Made by a program: the position numbers and the translations under genes. This document shows positions 1 to 6,872 of a stretch of 8,276 nucleotides of DNA, piece by piece (positions within the stretch are counted from its first letter, which is position 1; each line of letters starts with the position of its first letter). The notes beneath the pieces are model-generated. The model saw only the letters and a program-made list of their open reading frames with translations. It had not been told where the DNA came from and made no database searches. The DNA is from Gammaproteobacteria bacterium UBA3532 (GTDB lineage Bacteria; Pseudomonadota; Gammaproteobacteria; Enterobacterales; UBA3532), in contig DFOV01000191.1 of the NCBI GenBank assembly GCA_002376965.1, positions 1-8,276 of the forward strand, given 5' to 3'.

Positions 1-438
1 ACCAATGACAACGTTGATATCCTGATCCCAAACTCAGAACTAACCAATGGTAAGGTCACCAACTGGACACTGGAAGAAAGCATTCGGCGCTTCCGTATTC
101 CTTTTGGGGTTGCTTATGGTAGCGACAAAAACCTGGTCAAAAAGGCGGTGTTAGAAGCGGCTGATTCAGTCGGCTACACCTTAAAATCTGCTGGTAAAGA
201 ACCTATCGTCTGGATGACAGGCTTTGGTGATTCCAGCCTGGATTTCATGCTTGGTGTTTGGGTGCCTGCCGAGCAGGTAAAGCGTCCGACCGCCCTCACA
301 TCAGACTATTTATGGGCGATTGACGATGCTTTTCGCCGCTATGATATCGAAATTCCCTTTCCGCAGCGCGATTTGCACTTTCGATCAGGTGTTGTGCCTT
401 TGCGGGAGGCTTCTAGCAGCGATAAGCAAGCCGACTAA
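1..438 (+). CDS. MscS-family mechanosensitive ion channel, C-terminal part (5' end outside window)
   Basis: The reading frame is open from base 1 to a TAA at 436-438 and gives 145 residues of a larger protein. The early part has the MscS beta-domain signature: DNVDILIPNSEL followed by VTNW, then an IPFGVAYGSD segment. The end has the IEIPFPQRDLHF motif that closes the cytoplasmic domain of many MscS/KefA-type channels. The family forms homo-heptameric inner-membrane channels that open under membrane tension and release solutes on hypo-osmotic shock. The membrane helices and any periplasmic N-terminal region lie outside the window, so small MscS, MscK/KefA or YjeP-like types cannot be told apart. 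The stop overlaps the stop of the convergent cheD gene (shared bases 435-438), leaving no room for a dedicated terminator between them. Family assignment is firm; the subtype is unknown. Confidence 0.9.
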   Translation, partial: TNDNVDILIPNSELTNGKVTNWTLEESIRRFRIPFGVAYGSDKNLVKKAVLEAADSVGYTLKSAGKEPIVWMTGFGDSSLDFMLGVWVPAEQVKRPTALTSDYLWAIDDAFRRYDIEIPFPQRDLHFRSGVVPLREASSSDKQAD

Positions 439-998
439 GGCAATATTTTTCGAACTTTAACGTCAAAATTGGTTGGGTTCAGATAGATCTGTCGACCATA
501 GTTGCCACCCGTATCTGAGCTGGTAAGACGCAGGTTATTGCGCCGGACAAAGCCAAAAGCAAAGGTGGTATTCTGTTGAGCGCTTGCTACCGTTTCGCGC
601 TGCATATGACTGGCACCATAAATTTTGACCTGTATATCTTGTGGAGCGTAGCCTTCATTGCTAAAGGCTCTAAGAATTCTTGCGGTAGCCTTCTCGCCGT
701 AGTGGGCATCGCCACGGCGCACGCAATCGGCGCTGTGAGATACGGTTAGAAAATGACAAAAACCAATAAAGCCCGGCTGCTGGTGATAGAAGACCATAGC
801 AATGCCTGAATTTAGTAATGTGGATAATGATTGCTCTGGCGGTGGCCCAATCCATAACTCGCCAGGCATAAGGTAGTGAATGGATTGGTTTTGCCACAGT
901 TGCTTGGAGAAGGGGATCGATGGTGTGGAAGGGGGGGGCGACTCCCGTGGTTGAGATGTGGCGGGTGATGGAGTGGTGCCTGATTCCATTCGGTTCAT
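435..998 (-). CDS. cheD: CheD-family protein (chemoreceptor glutamine deamidase homologue) with catalytic Cys replaced by Gly
   Basis: The product has 187 residues. After a Pro/Ser-rich N-terminal stretch (about 1-35) the CheD fold is recognisable: MPGEL at 44-48, LLNSGIAMVF around 61-70, CHF at 81-83, KIYGAS at 125-130 and DTGGN at 162-166. CheD normally deamidates receptor glutamines and, in some bacteria, binds CheC. Aligned by eye without gaps to Thermotoga maritima CheD, the catalytic triad Thr21-Cys27-His44 maps to Ser59-Gly65-His82. The nucleophilic cysteine is therefore missing (codon GGC at 804-806), while a different cysteine, Cys81, sits beside the histidine. Enzymatic activity is doubtful and a binding role is possible. 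The start is supported by GGGAGG at 1005-1010, 6 nt upstream. This is the last gene of the operon, 19 nt after cheW. An 8-base C run falls in codons 21-23. Family certain; activity uncertain. Confidence 0.9.
   Translation of the reverse strand: MNRMESGTTPSPATSQPRESPPPSTPSIPFSKQLWQNQSIHYLMPGELWIGPPPEQSLSTLLNSGIAMVFYHQQPGFIGFCHFLTVSHSADCVRRGDAHYGEKATARILRAFSNEGYAPQDIQVKIYGASHMQRETVASAQQNTTFAFGFVRRNNLRLTSSDTGGNYGRQIYLNPTNFDVKVRKILP
931..938. repeat. Homopolymer G8 (C8 in the cheD coding strand)
   Basis: Eight consecutive G on the plus strand encode Pro21-Pro23 of the CheD homologue. A one-base slip would shift the frame and remove the whole catalytic fold. The frame is intact in this sequence. 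Confidence 0.9.
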
Positions 999-1004
999 GG
1001 TGAG

Positions 1005-1010
1005 CCTCCC
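1005..1010 (-). promoter_or_regulatory. Ribosome binding site of cheD
   Basis: GGGAGG on the minus strand lies 6 nt before the ATG at 998 and fixes that start over the in-frame ATG three codons further in. Confidence 0.75.
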
Positions 1011-1017
1011 TTGCTAG

Positions 1018-1566
1018 CTAAGTGGTTTCAGTTGCGATACTAGATGATTTTTCGGTCGCTTTCCAGACATCGGCTAGCTCGTCCAGGTTTAGAATTCGAT
1101 CGATGGCCAAGAGTATGAGTATGTCATCCCCAACATGGCCCATGTGCTCGACAAAATCTGTGCGAATGCCGCAACCAAAATCAGGGGCATCTTTGAGCTG
1201 CTCTTTACTGATTTCGGTTATCTCTGATACCTCGTCGACCAGTAGCCCGATCATCTGGTGACGCTCACTGGCCTCGATATCAACAATAATCAGGCAGGAG
1301 CGTTTGGTGAGTATTATTGGTTTTTTGCCCAGACGTTTGGCTAAATCAATAACTGCTACGACATTGCCCCTGAGGTTAAAAACACCATTAATAAAGTCGG
1401 GCGACATTGGTATACGAGTGACCGGTTGCACTTCGATAATTTCCTGCACATCCAACAGGTTGACGCCAAATTTTTCCTGACCTAACAGAAAGGTTAAATA
1501 CTGATTGGCTGAGCCATCATGTGATTGAAGAGGTAACGCGCCCTCTGATGTAGATAATTCATTCAT
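1018..1566 (-). CDS. cheW: CheW chemotaxis coupling protein
   Basis: The product has 182 residues from the chosen start. CheW is the cytoplasmic scaffold that links receptor tips to the CheA P5 domain in the chemosensory array. The SH3-like double-barrel signature is clear: QYLTFLLGQEKFGVNLLDVQ, then EIIEV with VTRIPMSPDFINGVFNLRG, then VVAVIDL, and later IGLLVDEVSE. The C-terminus is a polar tail. The frame is open back to an ATG at 1602, but that start would lie inside the MCP gene and has no obvious Shine-Dalgarno. The ATG at 1564-1566 (MNELSTSEG) is preceded by AGGGAG with 6-nt spacing and is preferred. It starts 10 nt after the MCP stop, and cheD follows 19 nt after its own stop, so co-transcription is expected. 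Length and motifs are normal for the family. Confidence 0.95.
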   Translation of the reverse strand: MNELSTSEGALPLQSHDGSANQYLTFLLGQEKFGVNLLDVQEIIEVQPVTRIPMSPDFINGVFNLRGNVVAVIDLAKRLGKKPIILTKRSCLIIVDIEASERHQMIGLLVDEVSEITEISKEQLKDAPDFGCGIRTDFVEHMGHVGDDILILLAIDRILNLDELADVWKATEKSSSIATETT

Positions 1567-1572
1567 AAGGCG

Positions 1573-1578
1573 CTCCCT
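1573..1578 (-). promoter_or_regulatory. Ribosome binding site of cheW overlapping the MCP stop codon
   Basis: AGGGAG on the minus strand shares two bases with the MCP stop TAG (1577-1579) and lies 6 nt before the ATG at 1566. It decides the cheW start and suggests that ribosomes finishing the MCP can reinitiate on cheW. Confidence 0.7.
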
Positions 1579-4354
1579 AAAAGCTTTCCCAGTGCTGATC
1601 ATCCGTCAGTTCGGTTAGCGCCTCACTCTTAGGCGCTTGTTTTGGGCTGACATTCGCTGGTTGTGGCGTGTCTTTCACTCGGAAAAATGCGACCGAACGT
1701 TGTAGCAGTTCTGCTTGGCCATTCAATTCTTCCGATGTGGCCGCCAACTCTTCAGATGCTGAGGCATTTTGCTGGGTAGTCTGATCTAGCTGAACTATCG
1801 CATCGTTTATTTGGCTAACGCCTTGGGCCTGTTCTTCGGAGGCATTGGTGATTTCCTTAACCAGATCCGCTGTTTTATTGATGCTGGGTACTAATTGCTC
1901 AAGCAATTTCCCGGCCTCTTCAGCAACGCTGACACTGTCGCTGGCCAATTTGTTGATTTCTTGAGCGGTCAGGCGGCTGTTTTCAGCCAATTGACGTACT
2001 TCTGCTGCGACTACGGTGAAGCCTTTGCCGTGCTCTCCTGCGCGGGCTGCTTCAATGGCTGCATTGAGGCTAAGCAGGTTGGTTTTGTATGCGATATCTT
2101 CGATAAGGCCGATTTTCTCAGCGATTTTTTTCATGGCATCAACCGTTCTTTGCACGGCCTTACCACTGACTTCTGCCTCATGAGCTGCATTGGTGGCGAT
2201 CTGGTTCGTTGTGCGGGCACCTTCAGCATTTTGATGAACCGAAGCATTCAACTCTTCGACAGCAGATGTGGTTTGTTCAACGCCTGTGGCTTGCTCAGTT
2301 GCTGATTGGCTAATGTTTTGTGCCGTTGAGCTGACTTGTTGTGAAGCGGAGGCTAGATTATCGGCACTGGCGCGAACGCCGGTAATAACATCTGACAGGC
2401 GACCTGTCATTTCTCCCATTGCCATGATTAGCTGGCCTGTTTCGTCTTTGCTATCGCTGTCAAGCGTATCAGTCAGATCGCCTTTTGCCAGCTTTTTGGC
2501 TACATCGGCGCTTTTAACGATCGGGCGGGTGATATTTTTGGCGACAACCCAGGCAATCATAACAACGGCCATTGCACAGATACATCCGATTAGGGCGATG
2601 GTTTTCATCAGGCTGACAGCCGGAGCCATCACCTCGTCTTCTTCGATTTCGGCAATAACTGCCCAACGCTTACCTGCGAATGGGATCGATGTGTAGGCGG
2701 CCAGAACTGAGTGACCATTGTAATCTGTGATAATGGCGGTATCTTTTTTACCCTGCAATGCTTCTTGGGACGCTATGGTATCTACGCCGTTGTTTTCGAT
2801 GGTGCCAGCGAAGGAGGCTTCGATGTTACGTCCATCCGGATCCAGGAAGGAGTTGGAGCGCATGCGTTTGTCGGGACCTACCAAATAGGTTTCTCCACTT
2901 TCCCCCATGCCCTCACGCATTTGCATGATGTTGTTGATCGTTTCTGTCGATAGTTGCACTGCTGCCACCAGCTCGACTTCCTCGCCGTGGAGTAGTGGTA
3001 TGGCGCCAAAAGCAGCGGGCTTATTTTGGCTGGGCTCGTATGGCGCAAAGTCTGTCAGCTGAGTTTTTTTAGTCGAGAAAACTTTTTGTACTAATTGTCC
3101 CAGGTTGGATTGATTGTATTTGCCGCTGATCATATTGGTTCGATAGTCAGCTTCTTTAGCGACGCTATAAAAGACCAGGCCGCGGTTATCGATCAGGAAT
3201 AAGTCGTAGTAGCCATTTAGTTGGTTGAATTGTTCCCAGAAGTAATCTCCATGGGTGTCTCTAGGGTTAAATGCTTCATCGATATCTAGCTTAGCGATAA
3301 AGGCCCAGGTTAGATCTTTGATTTTTATTGGAGCATATGCAATCAGTGAGGGTTCTTGGCGGTAATCCGGAAAAATGTCGATGCCGGTTTTTCCCTGCAG
3401 GGCATGGGCGACCGCAGGTGTATGAAACTTGCTTTGTTCAGGGTGTTTGAACGAGTTTAGGAATGACAGCTTTTCAGGCTGGAGAAAGGTGTCTGTGCGC
3501 AAGAGAAGATCGCTACCAACAACAAAGGTCTCGCCGGTTTCGCCCAGGCCTTTGCGCTCTTGCATTAAGCGCGCATAACGAGCTGAATTCACTTCCATCG
3601 CCAAAACGGCAACCAGTTCGCCTCCTTTGTAGATGGGAGCGCCCATATAAGCGGTAGGTAAGTTGTCATTAGCCTCATAGGTAGTGAAGTCGACAATCGA
3701 TAATTCGCCGCTTGTTTTGGTTTTGTGCCATATCTGGCGTAAAGCGCCCTCTTTATATGGGCCGAAGCGTAGGTTGGTTCCAAGGTGAGCGGACTTACTA
3801 CTGGAATACATAACATGTCCATGCTCTGCGCAGATGAGAGCCACTTCATGATATTCCAGCGAGGCCATCATTTCCTGTATCAATGCGCCGTGGGTTGCTT
3901 CAATGGCACGATAACTGGCGCTAGTGATATCGTATGCCCCCTCACTGGTTACCCCGCTCTCAACGTGATAGTCGACCAATACATCGTAGAGCTGGCGGAT
4001 CTCAGCTGTTTTGCTCAGCATGTTAGCTTCATCGATTATGTCGTCCAGCACCGATTGCAATTGATGGCTTTTAATAGCGCGAATGGCTTCAAGCTTATCC
4101 ATTGCCTGCTGGCGAACGGTCGATAGCGTCGCCCGTAATACATCCATATCAGCCTGAGTGCGTTTCATGTAGTTTTCTATTTGTACGCGTTTGACTTCGC
4201 GCATGGCGGTTAGCTGATTATAGGTCTGGTTAAGCAGTGCTTTTTCGGCTTGCTTGCTCGCCCAATAGGCATTGATAGCTAGCGGAATCAGGCTGACTAC
4301 CAAAAATAAAAGGATAAGCTTGTACACCAGTGACCAGTCTTTGAACCTACGCAT
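1577..4354 (-). CDS. Methyl-accepting chemotaxis protein with duplicated Cache-type periplasmic sensor
   Basis: The product has 925 residues, long for an MCP (often about 500-700). TM1 is at about 11-30, the periplasmic region at 31-582, TM2 at about 583-605, HAMP at about 605-657, and the cytoplasmic signalling hairpin runs to about 893. The conserved tip is at 752-794 (KTNLLSLNAAIEAARAGE, then GFTVVAAEVRQLAENS). The sensor contains two copies of one Cache-like unit, about 168-362 and 383-576. Matching landmarks are GETGETFVVG / GESGETYLVG at 271 and 484, ALQGK at 318 and 532, and DYR / DYN at 330 and 544. Methylation-type Glu/Gln pairs occur at 687-688, 693-694, 840-841, 868-869 and 875-876. 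The C-terminus HWESF fits a CheR-docking pentapeptide. The start overlaps the cheA stop by 8 nt and has GGAG 6 nt upstream. The ligand is not predictable. Confidence 0.95.
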   Translation of the reverse strand: MRRFKDWSLVYKLILLFLVVSLIPLAINAYWASKQAEKALLNQTYNQLTAMREVKRVQIENYMKRTQADMDVLRATLSTVRQQAMDKLEAIRAIKSHQLQSVLDDIIDEANMLSKTAEIRQLYDVLVDYHVESGVTSEGAYDITSASYRAIEATHGALIQEMMASLEYHEVALICAEHGHVMYSSSKSAHLGTNLRFGPYKEGALRQIWHKTKTSGELSIVDFTTYEANDNLPTAYMGAPIYKGGELVAVLAMEVNSARYARLMQERKGLGETGETFVVGSDLLLRTDTFLQPEKLSFLNSFKHPEQSKFHTPAVAHALQGKTGIDIFPDYRQEPSLIAYAPIKIKDLTWAFIAKLDIDEAFNPRDTHGDYFWEQFNQLNGYYDLFLIDNRGLVFYSVAKEADYRTNMISGKYNQSNLGQLVQKVFSTKKTQLTDFAPYEPSQNKPAAFGAIPLLHGEEVELVAAVQLSTETINNIMQMREGMGESGETYLVGPDKRMRSNSFLDPDGRNIEASFAGTIENNGVDTIASQEALQGKKDTAIITDYNGHSVLAAYTSIPFAGKRWAVIAEIEEDEVMAPAVSLMKTIALIGCICAMAVVMIAWVVAKNITRPIVKSADVAKKLAKGDLTDTLDSDSKDETGQLIMAMGEMTGRLSDVITGVRASADNLASASQQVSSTAQNISQSATEQATGVEQTTSAVEELNASVHQNAEGARTTNQIATNAAHEAEVSGKAVQRTVDAMKKIAEKIGLIEDIAYKTNLLSLNAAIEAARAGEHGKGFTVVAAEVRQLAENSRLTAQEINKLASDSVSVAEEAGKLLEQLVPSINKTADLVKEITNASEEQAQGVSQINDAIVQLDQTTQQNASASEELAATSEELNGQAELLQRSVAFFRVKDTPQPANVSPKQAPKSEALTELTDDQHWESF

Positions 4355-6533
4355 TGTCGTCTCCTAATCGCTGGGCTTTACTGCCCGGCTCAGATAATCG
4401 ATTGATAATGGCTTGAACATTCAGAATGAGTGCCACGCTACCATCGCCAAGGATGGTGGCACCGCTTAGAGAGGGAATGGCTTCAAAAATAGCGCCAAGG
4501 GGTTTTATAACGGTTTGCAATTCGCCATAGAGCTCATCAACCAGCAGGCCGATGCGTTTGCGTCCACTGCGCAACACCACCAAGCTCTCGCGGACAGGTA
4601 ACGAGTCGGGTATGTCAAAGAGGTCTCGCAGCCTGACATAGGGCAATACTGAACTGCGCAGGTTGATGTAGTGTTTATCTTCACTAATGCGCCAGTCGCC
4701 GGGAAACTCGATACATTCATCGATTGAAGCCAGTGGAATGACGTAACGGTCATTGCCCACCCCAACCATAAACCCTTCGATTATGGCAACGGTAAGCGGG
4801 AGGTTCATAGTGAAGACGGTGCCTTTTCCTAGCGTACTATCAACATCAATGGTGCCGCGCAGAGCTTCAATGTTGCGTTTGACCACATCCATCCCAACCC
4901 CGCGCCCAGATAGGTTGGTTGCTTGTTGTTTTGTGGTCAGGCCCGGCTCAAATATGAGGTTCAAGATCTGGCTATGACTGTACTCAATATCTTCTTTGAT
5001 TAGCCCCATGTTAAGCGCCTTTTGGCGAATACGCTCTGGGTCGAGGCCTGCTCCATCGTCGCTGACTTCGATGATAATGCGGCCTGATTCGTGTTCGGCC
5101 TTCAGGCCGATGATGCCGCGAGGGTCTTTGCCACTGTGGCTGCGTTGTGCGGGCAACTCTATGCCGTGGTCGATACTGTTGCGGATCAAATGGGTTAGTG
5201 GGTCGGTAATTTTTTCAACAATTTCTTTATCGATCTCGGTATCTCCGCCCTCAATATGCAGCTCAATGTCCTTATCTAGCGATTTGCTGCTGTCACGAAC
5301 CAGCCGTTTGAAGCGGTTAAAGGTTTCGGCGATGGGCACCATACGCAGTTGCATCGCATGATCGCGAATGTTTTCAACCAGTGCATCGACACCGCTCAGC
5401 GTGTCTTCCATATCGGGTATGCGGTGCTTCTCGATTTGAACTCTTAAGCTGGCTTGGGATATGACGAGTTCGCCAACTAGATCGATCAATTGGCCGAGCT
5501 TTTGGCTGTTAACGCGGATCGCTGTGCTTGCCTTTTGGGCGGAAGATTTTACCTGGGCCTGCTTCTGTAAAGCCGTTTCGACAACCTGTGGTTGGGCCAT
5601 CTGCTGTTCGATCAGTATTTCTCCCAGCGGGGTGGGACTCGACTGTTCATCCTGCAAATTGAGGGCCTTGTCCAGCTCCTTGGCAGTGATAGCTCCAATG
5701 CCTACTAATATTTCTCCTAACCGTTTGGCTTCGCTGCCTTCAAGCTCGTCAAGCAGATCGAGATAAAGGCCATGCTCGCTGTTAGGGGGAATGATCAGTA
5801 GTTCGCTATCTTCCAGGTAGAATGAAAATATATCTTCTATGTCAGTTTTGGTGGTTGCCGCCTTCAGGGCGATTTCAAAGTCGAGAAAGCAGCTTTCTAC
5901 CATTAGCATTTTGAGTGGCGGTACCTTGTCACTCAGCGTCAATACTTCAACCACCTCTCCCAATGCACTCAAGGCGCGAATGGTGCTTAGGGGGTCAAGC
6001 CCTCGTTTGAATATGTCTGGATGACAACTAAGGTGAACTACCCAGTAGTTGTCGTGATCGTCTTTATCAAGGCGGGTGGTCTTATCTTTATGCTCATCCG
6101 TTAGTGAAATATGTCCATCCGTTGGAGAAAGATGGTACTGCTTGTTTTGGGTAATAGTGGCGTGAATTGTTGCACCCTCGCTCAATAGCTCATCGGGTAT
6201 GGCTTGTTGCGGGCTTTCGCTGAGATGGCTGAGTAGATTGGCAATGTGATCTTTTGCAGCAAGCAAGGCGTCGCCCATGCTGTCGTCGAGCAGGCGGGTA
6301 CCGTCACGGACTTTATCAAGCTCGGTTTCTATTACATGAGTGAAATCGACAACCTGTTGATAATCAAACAAGCCCGCTGAGCCTTTGATGGTATGGAATG
6401 CCCTGAAAATGACATTAATCAGCTCGGCATCGCCTGGACTGTCTTCCAAACTAAGAAGTGCATCTTCCATCTGTGCCAGCAAGTCATCTGCTTCTTGATG
6501 GAAGGTGGCCAGTGCTGCTTCCCACTCAATCAT
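4347..6533 (-). CDS. cheA: CheA chemotaxis histidine kinase with an added MshEN-like segment
   Basis: The product has 728 residues. P1/HPt is at 1-105 with the phospho-acceptor His47 in FHTIKGSAG. A P2-like region at about 160-250 contains HPDIFKRGLDPLSTIRALSALG. Two 24-residue repeats at 271-294 (RLGEILVGIG...) and 302-325 (PLGEILIEQQ...) resemble MshEN / type II secretion ATPase N-terminal motifs. P3 dimerisation is at about 335-405. The P4 ATPase at 405-580 has the N box RNSIDHGIE (451-459), DDGAG (492-496), the FEPGLTT loop and GRGVGMDV (543-550). P5, the CheW-like regulatory domain, is at about 585-715. All residues expected of an active kinase are present. CheA autophosphorylates under receptor/CheW control and passes phosphate to CheY. 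Its ATG overlaps the end of the STAS gene by 8 nt (ATGATTGA), with AAGGGG 7 nt upstream. The C-terminus overlaps the MCP start, also by 8 nt. Confidence 0.97.
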   Translation of the reverse strand: MIEWEAALATFHQEADDLLAQMEDALLSLEDSPGDAELINVIFRAFHTIKGSAGLFDYQQVVDFTHVIETELDKVRDGTRLLDDSMGDALLAAKDHIANLLSHLSESPQQAIPDELLSEGATIHATITQNKQYHLSPTDGHISLTDEHKDKTTRLDKDDHDNYWVVHLSCHPDIFKRGLDPLSTIRALSALGEVVEVLTLSDKVPPLKMLMVESCFLDFEIALKAATTKTDIEDIFSFYLEDSELLIIPPNSEHGLYLDLLDELEGSEAKRLGEILVGIGAITAKELDKALNLQDEQSSPTPLGEILIEQQMAQPQVVETALQKQAQVKSSAQKASTAIRVNSQKLGQLIDLVGELVISQASLRVQIEKHRIPDMEDTLSGVDALVENIRDHAMQLRMVPIAETFNRFKRLVRDSSKSLDKDIELHIEGGDTEIDKEIVEKITDPLTHLIRNSIDHGIELPAQRSHSGKDPRGIIGLKAEHESGRIIIEVSDDGAGLDPERIRQKALNMGLIKEDIEYSHSQILNLIFEPGLTTKQQATNLSGRGVGMDVVKRNIEALRGTIDVDSTLGKGTVFTMNLPLTVAIIEGFMVGVGNDRYVIPLASIDECIEFPGDWRISEDKHYINLRSSVLPYVRLRDLFDIPDSLPVRESLVVLRSGRKRIGLLVDELYGELQTVIKPLGAIFEAIPSLSGATILGDGSVALILNVQAIINRLSEPGSKAQRLGDDNA

Positions 6534-6828
6534 CAGCAGGCCCCTTGGAATAGAGGATAGGATCGCCTAAAACCGATTCCAACGCAGCTGTTTCGATTGC
6601 TTGAATTACTGCTGGGCTATGGTGGATAAAGTGAAGCGCTTTGCCTTCGATCTGCGCAAATTTTTTGGCAGCAAGGAGTAACTGCAAGCCGCAACTATCG
6701 ATATCTTCAACATCTGACAGTTCAACCGAGGTTTCGTCAGCGCTACTTATTGCTTCAAGCAGCTGAATCTTAAATGTGTCGGCATTGAAAATACTAAGTT
6801 CATCGCCTGGATTGAGTGGTTCAGTCAT
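6526..6828 (-). CDS. STAS-domain protein (SpoIIAA/MlaB-like) of the chemosensory operon
   Basis: The product has 100 residues, a single STAS domain. The recognisable core is SVELSDVEDIDSCGLQLLLA at about 34-53, followed by the amphipathic helix AAKKFAQIEGKAL. SpoIIAA-type anti-sigma-factor antagonists carry a phosphorylatable serine in DSSG. Here the motif reads DSCG, so the usual phospho-serine is Cys46 (Ser45 precedes it). Regulation by a serine kinase may therefore be absent or altered. Small STAS proteins are known in some chemosensory clusters, where their role is poorly defined; docking to CheA or the array is an inference from position only. The gene lies 44 nt after cheY and its end overlaps the cheA start by 8 nt, implying translational coupling. 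AAGGAGAGG precedes the ATG at 6828. No anti-sigma factor or serine kinase gene is visible nearby. Confidence 0.85.
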   Translation of the reverse strand: MTEPLNPGDELSIFNADTFKIQLLEAISSADETSVELSDVEDIDSCGLQLLLAAKKFAQIEGKALHFIHHSPAVIQAIETAALESVLGDPILYSKGPADD

Positions 6829-6872
6829 CGACAGCGCCTCTCCTTATAGAGCATTGCTAAATGTACAAGACT

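Noticed and set aside
1567..1602. Upstream ATG at 1602 giving CheW 12 extra residues
   Set aside because: It lies inside the MCP gene, has no visible Shine-Dalgarno, and the added residues are outside the CheW fold. The ATG at 1566 has AGGGAG at ideal spacing.
1895..2696. Plus-strand open frames opposite the MCP signalling domain
   Set aside because: They mirror a highly conserved coding region on the other strand, lack ribosome binding sites and show no recognisable family.
6829..6872. Terminator or internal promoter between cheY and the STAS gene
   Set aside because: There is no stem with a T run and no convincing -35/-10 pair in the 44 nt.
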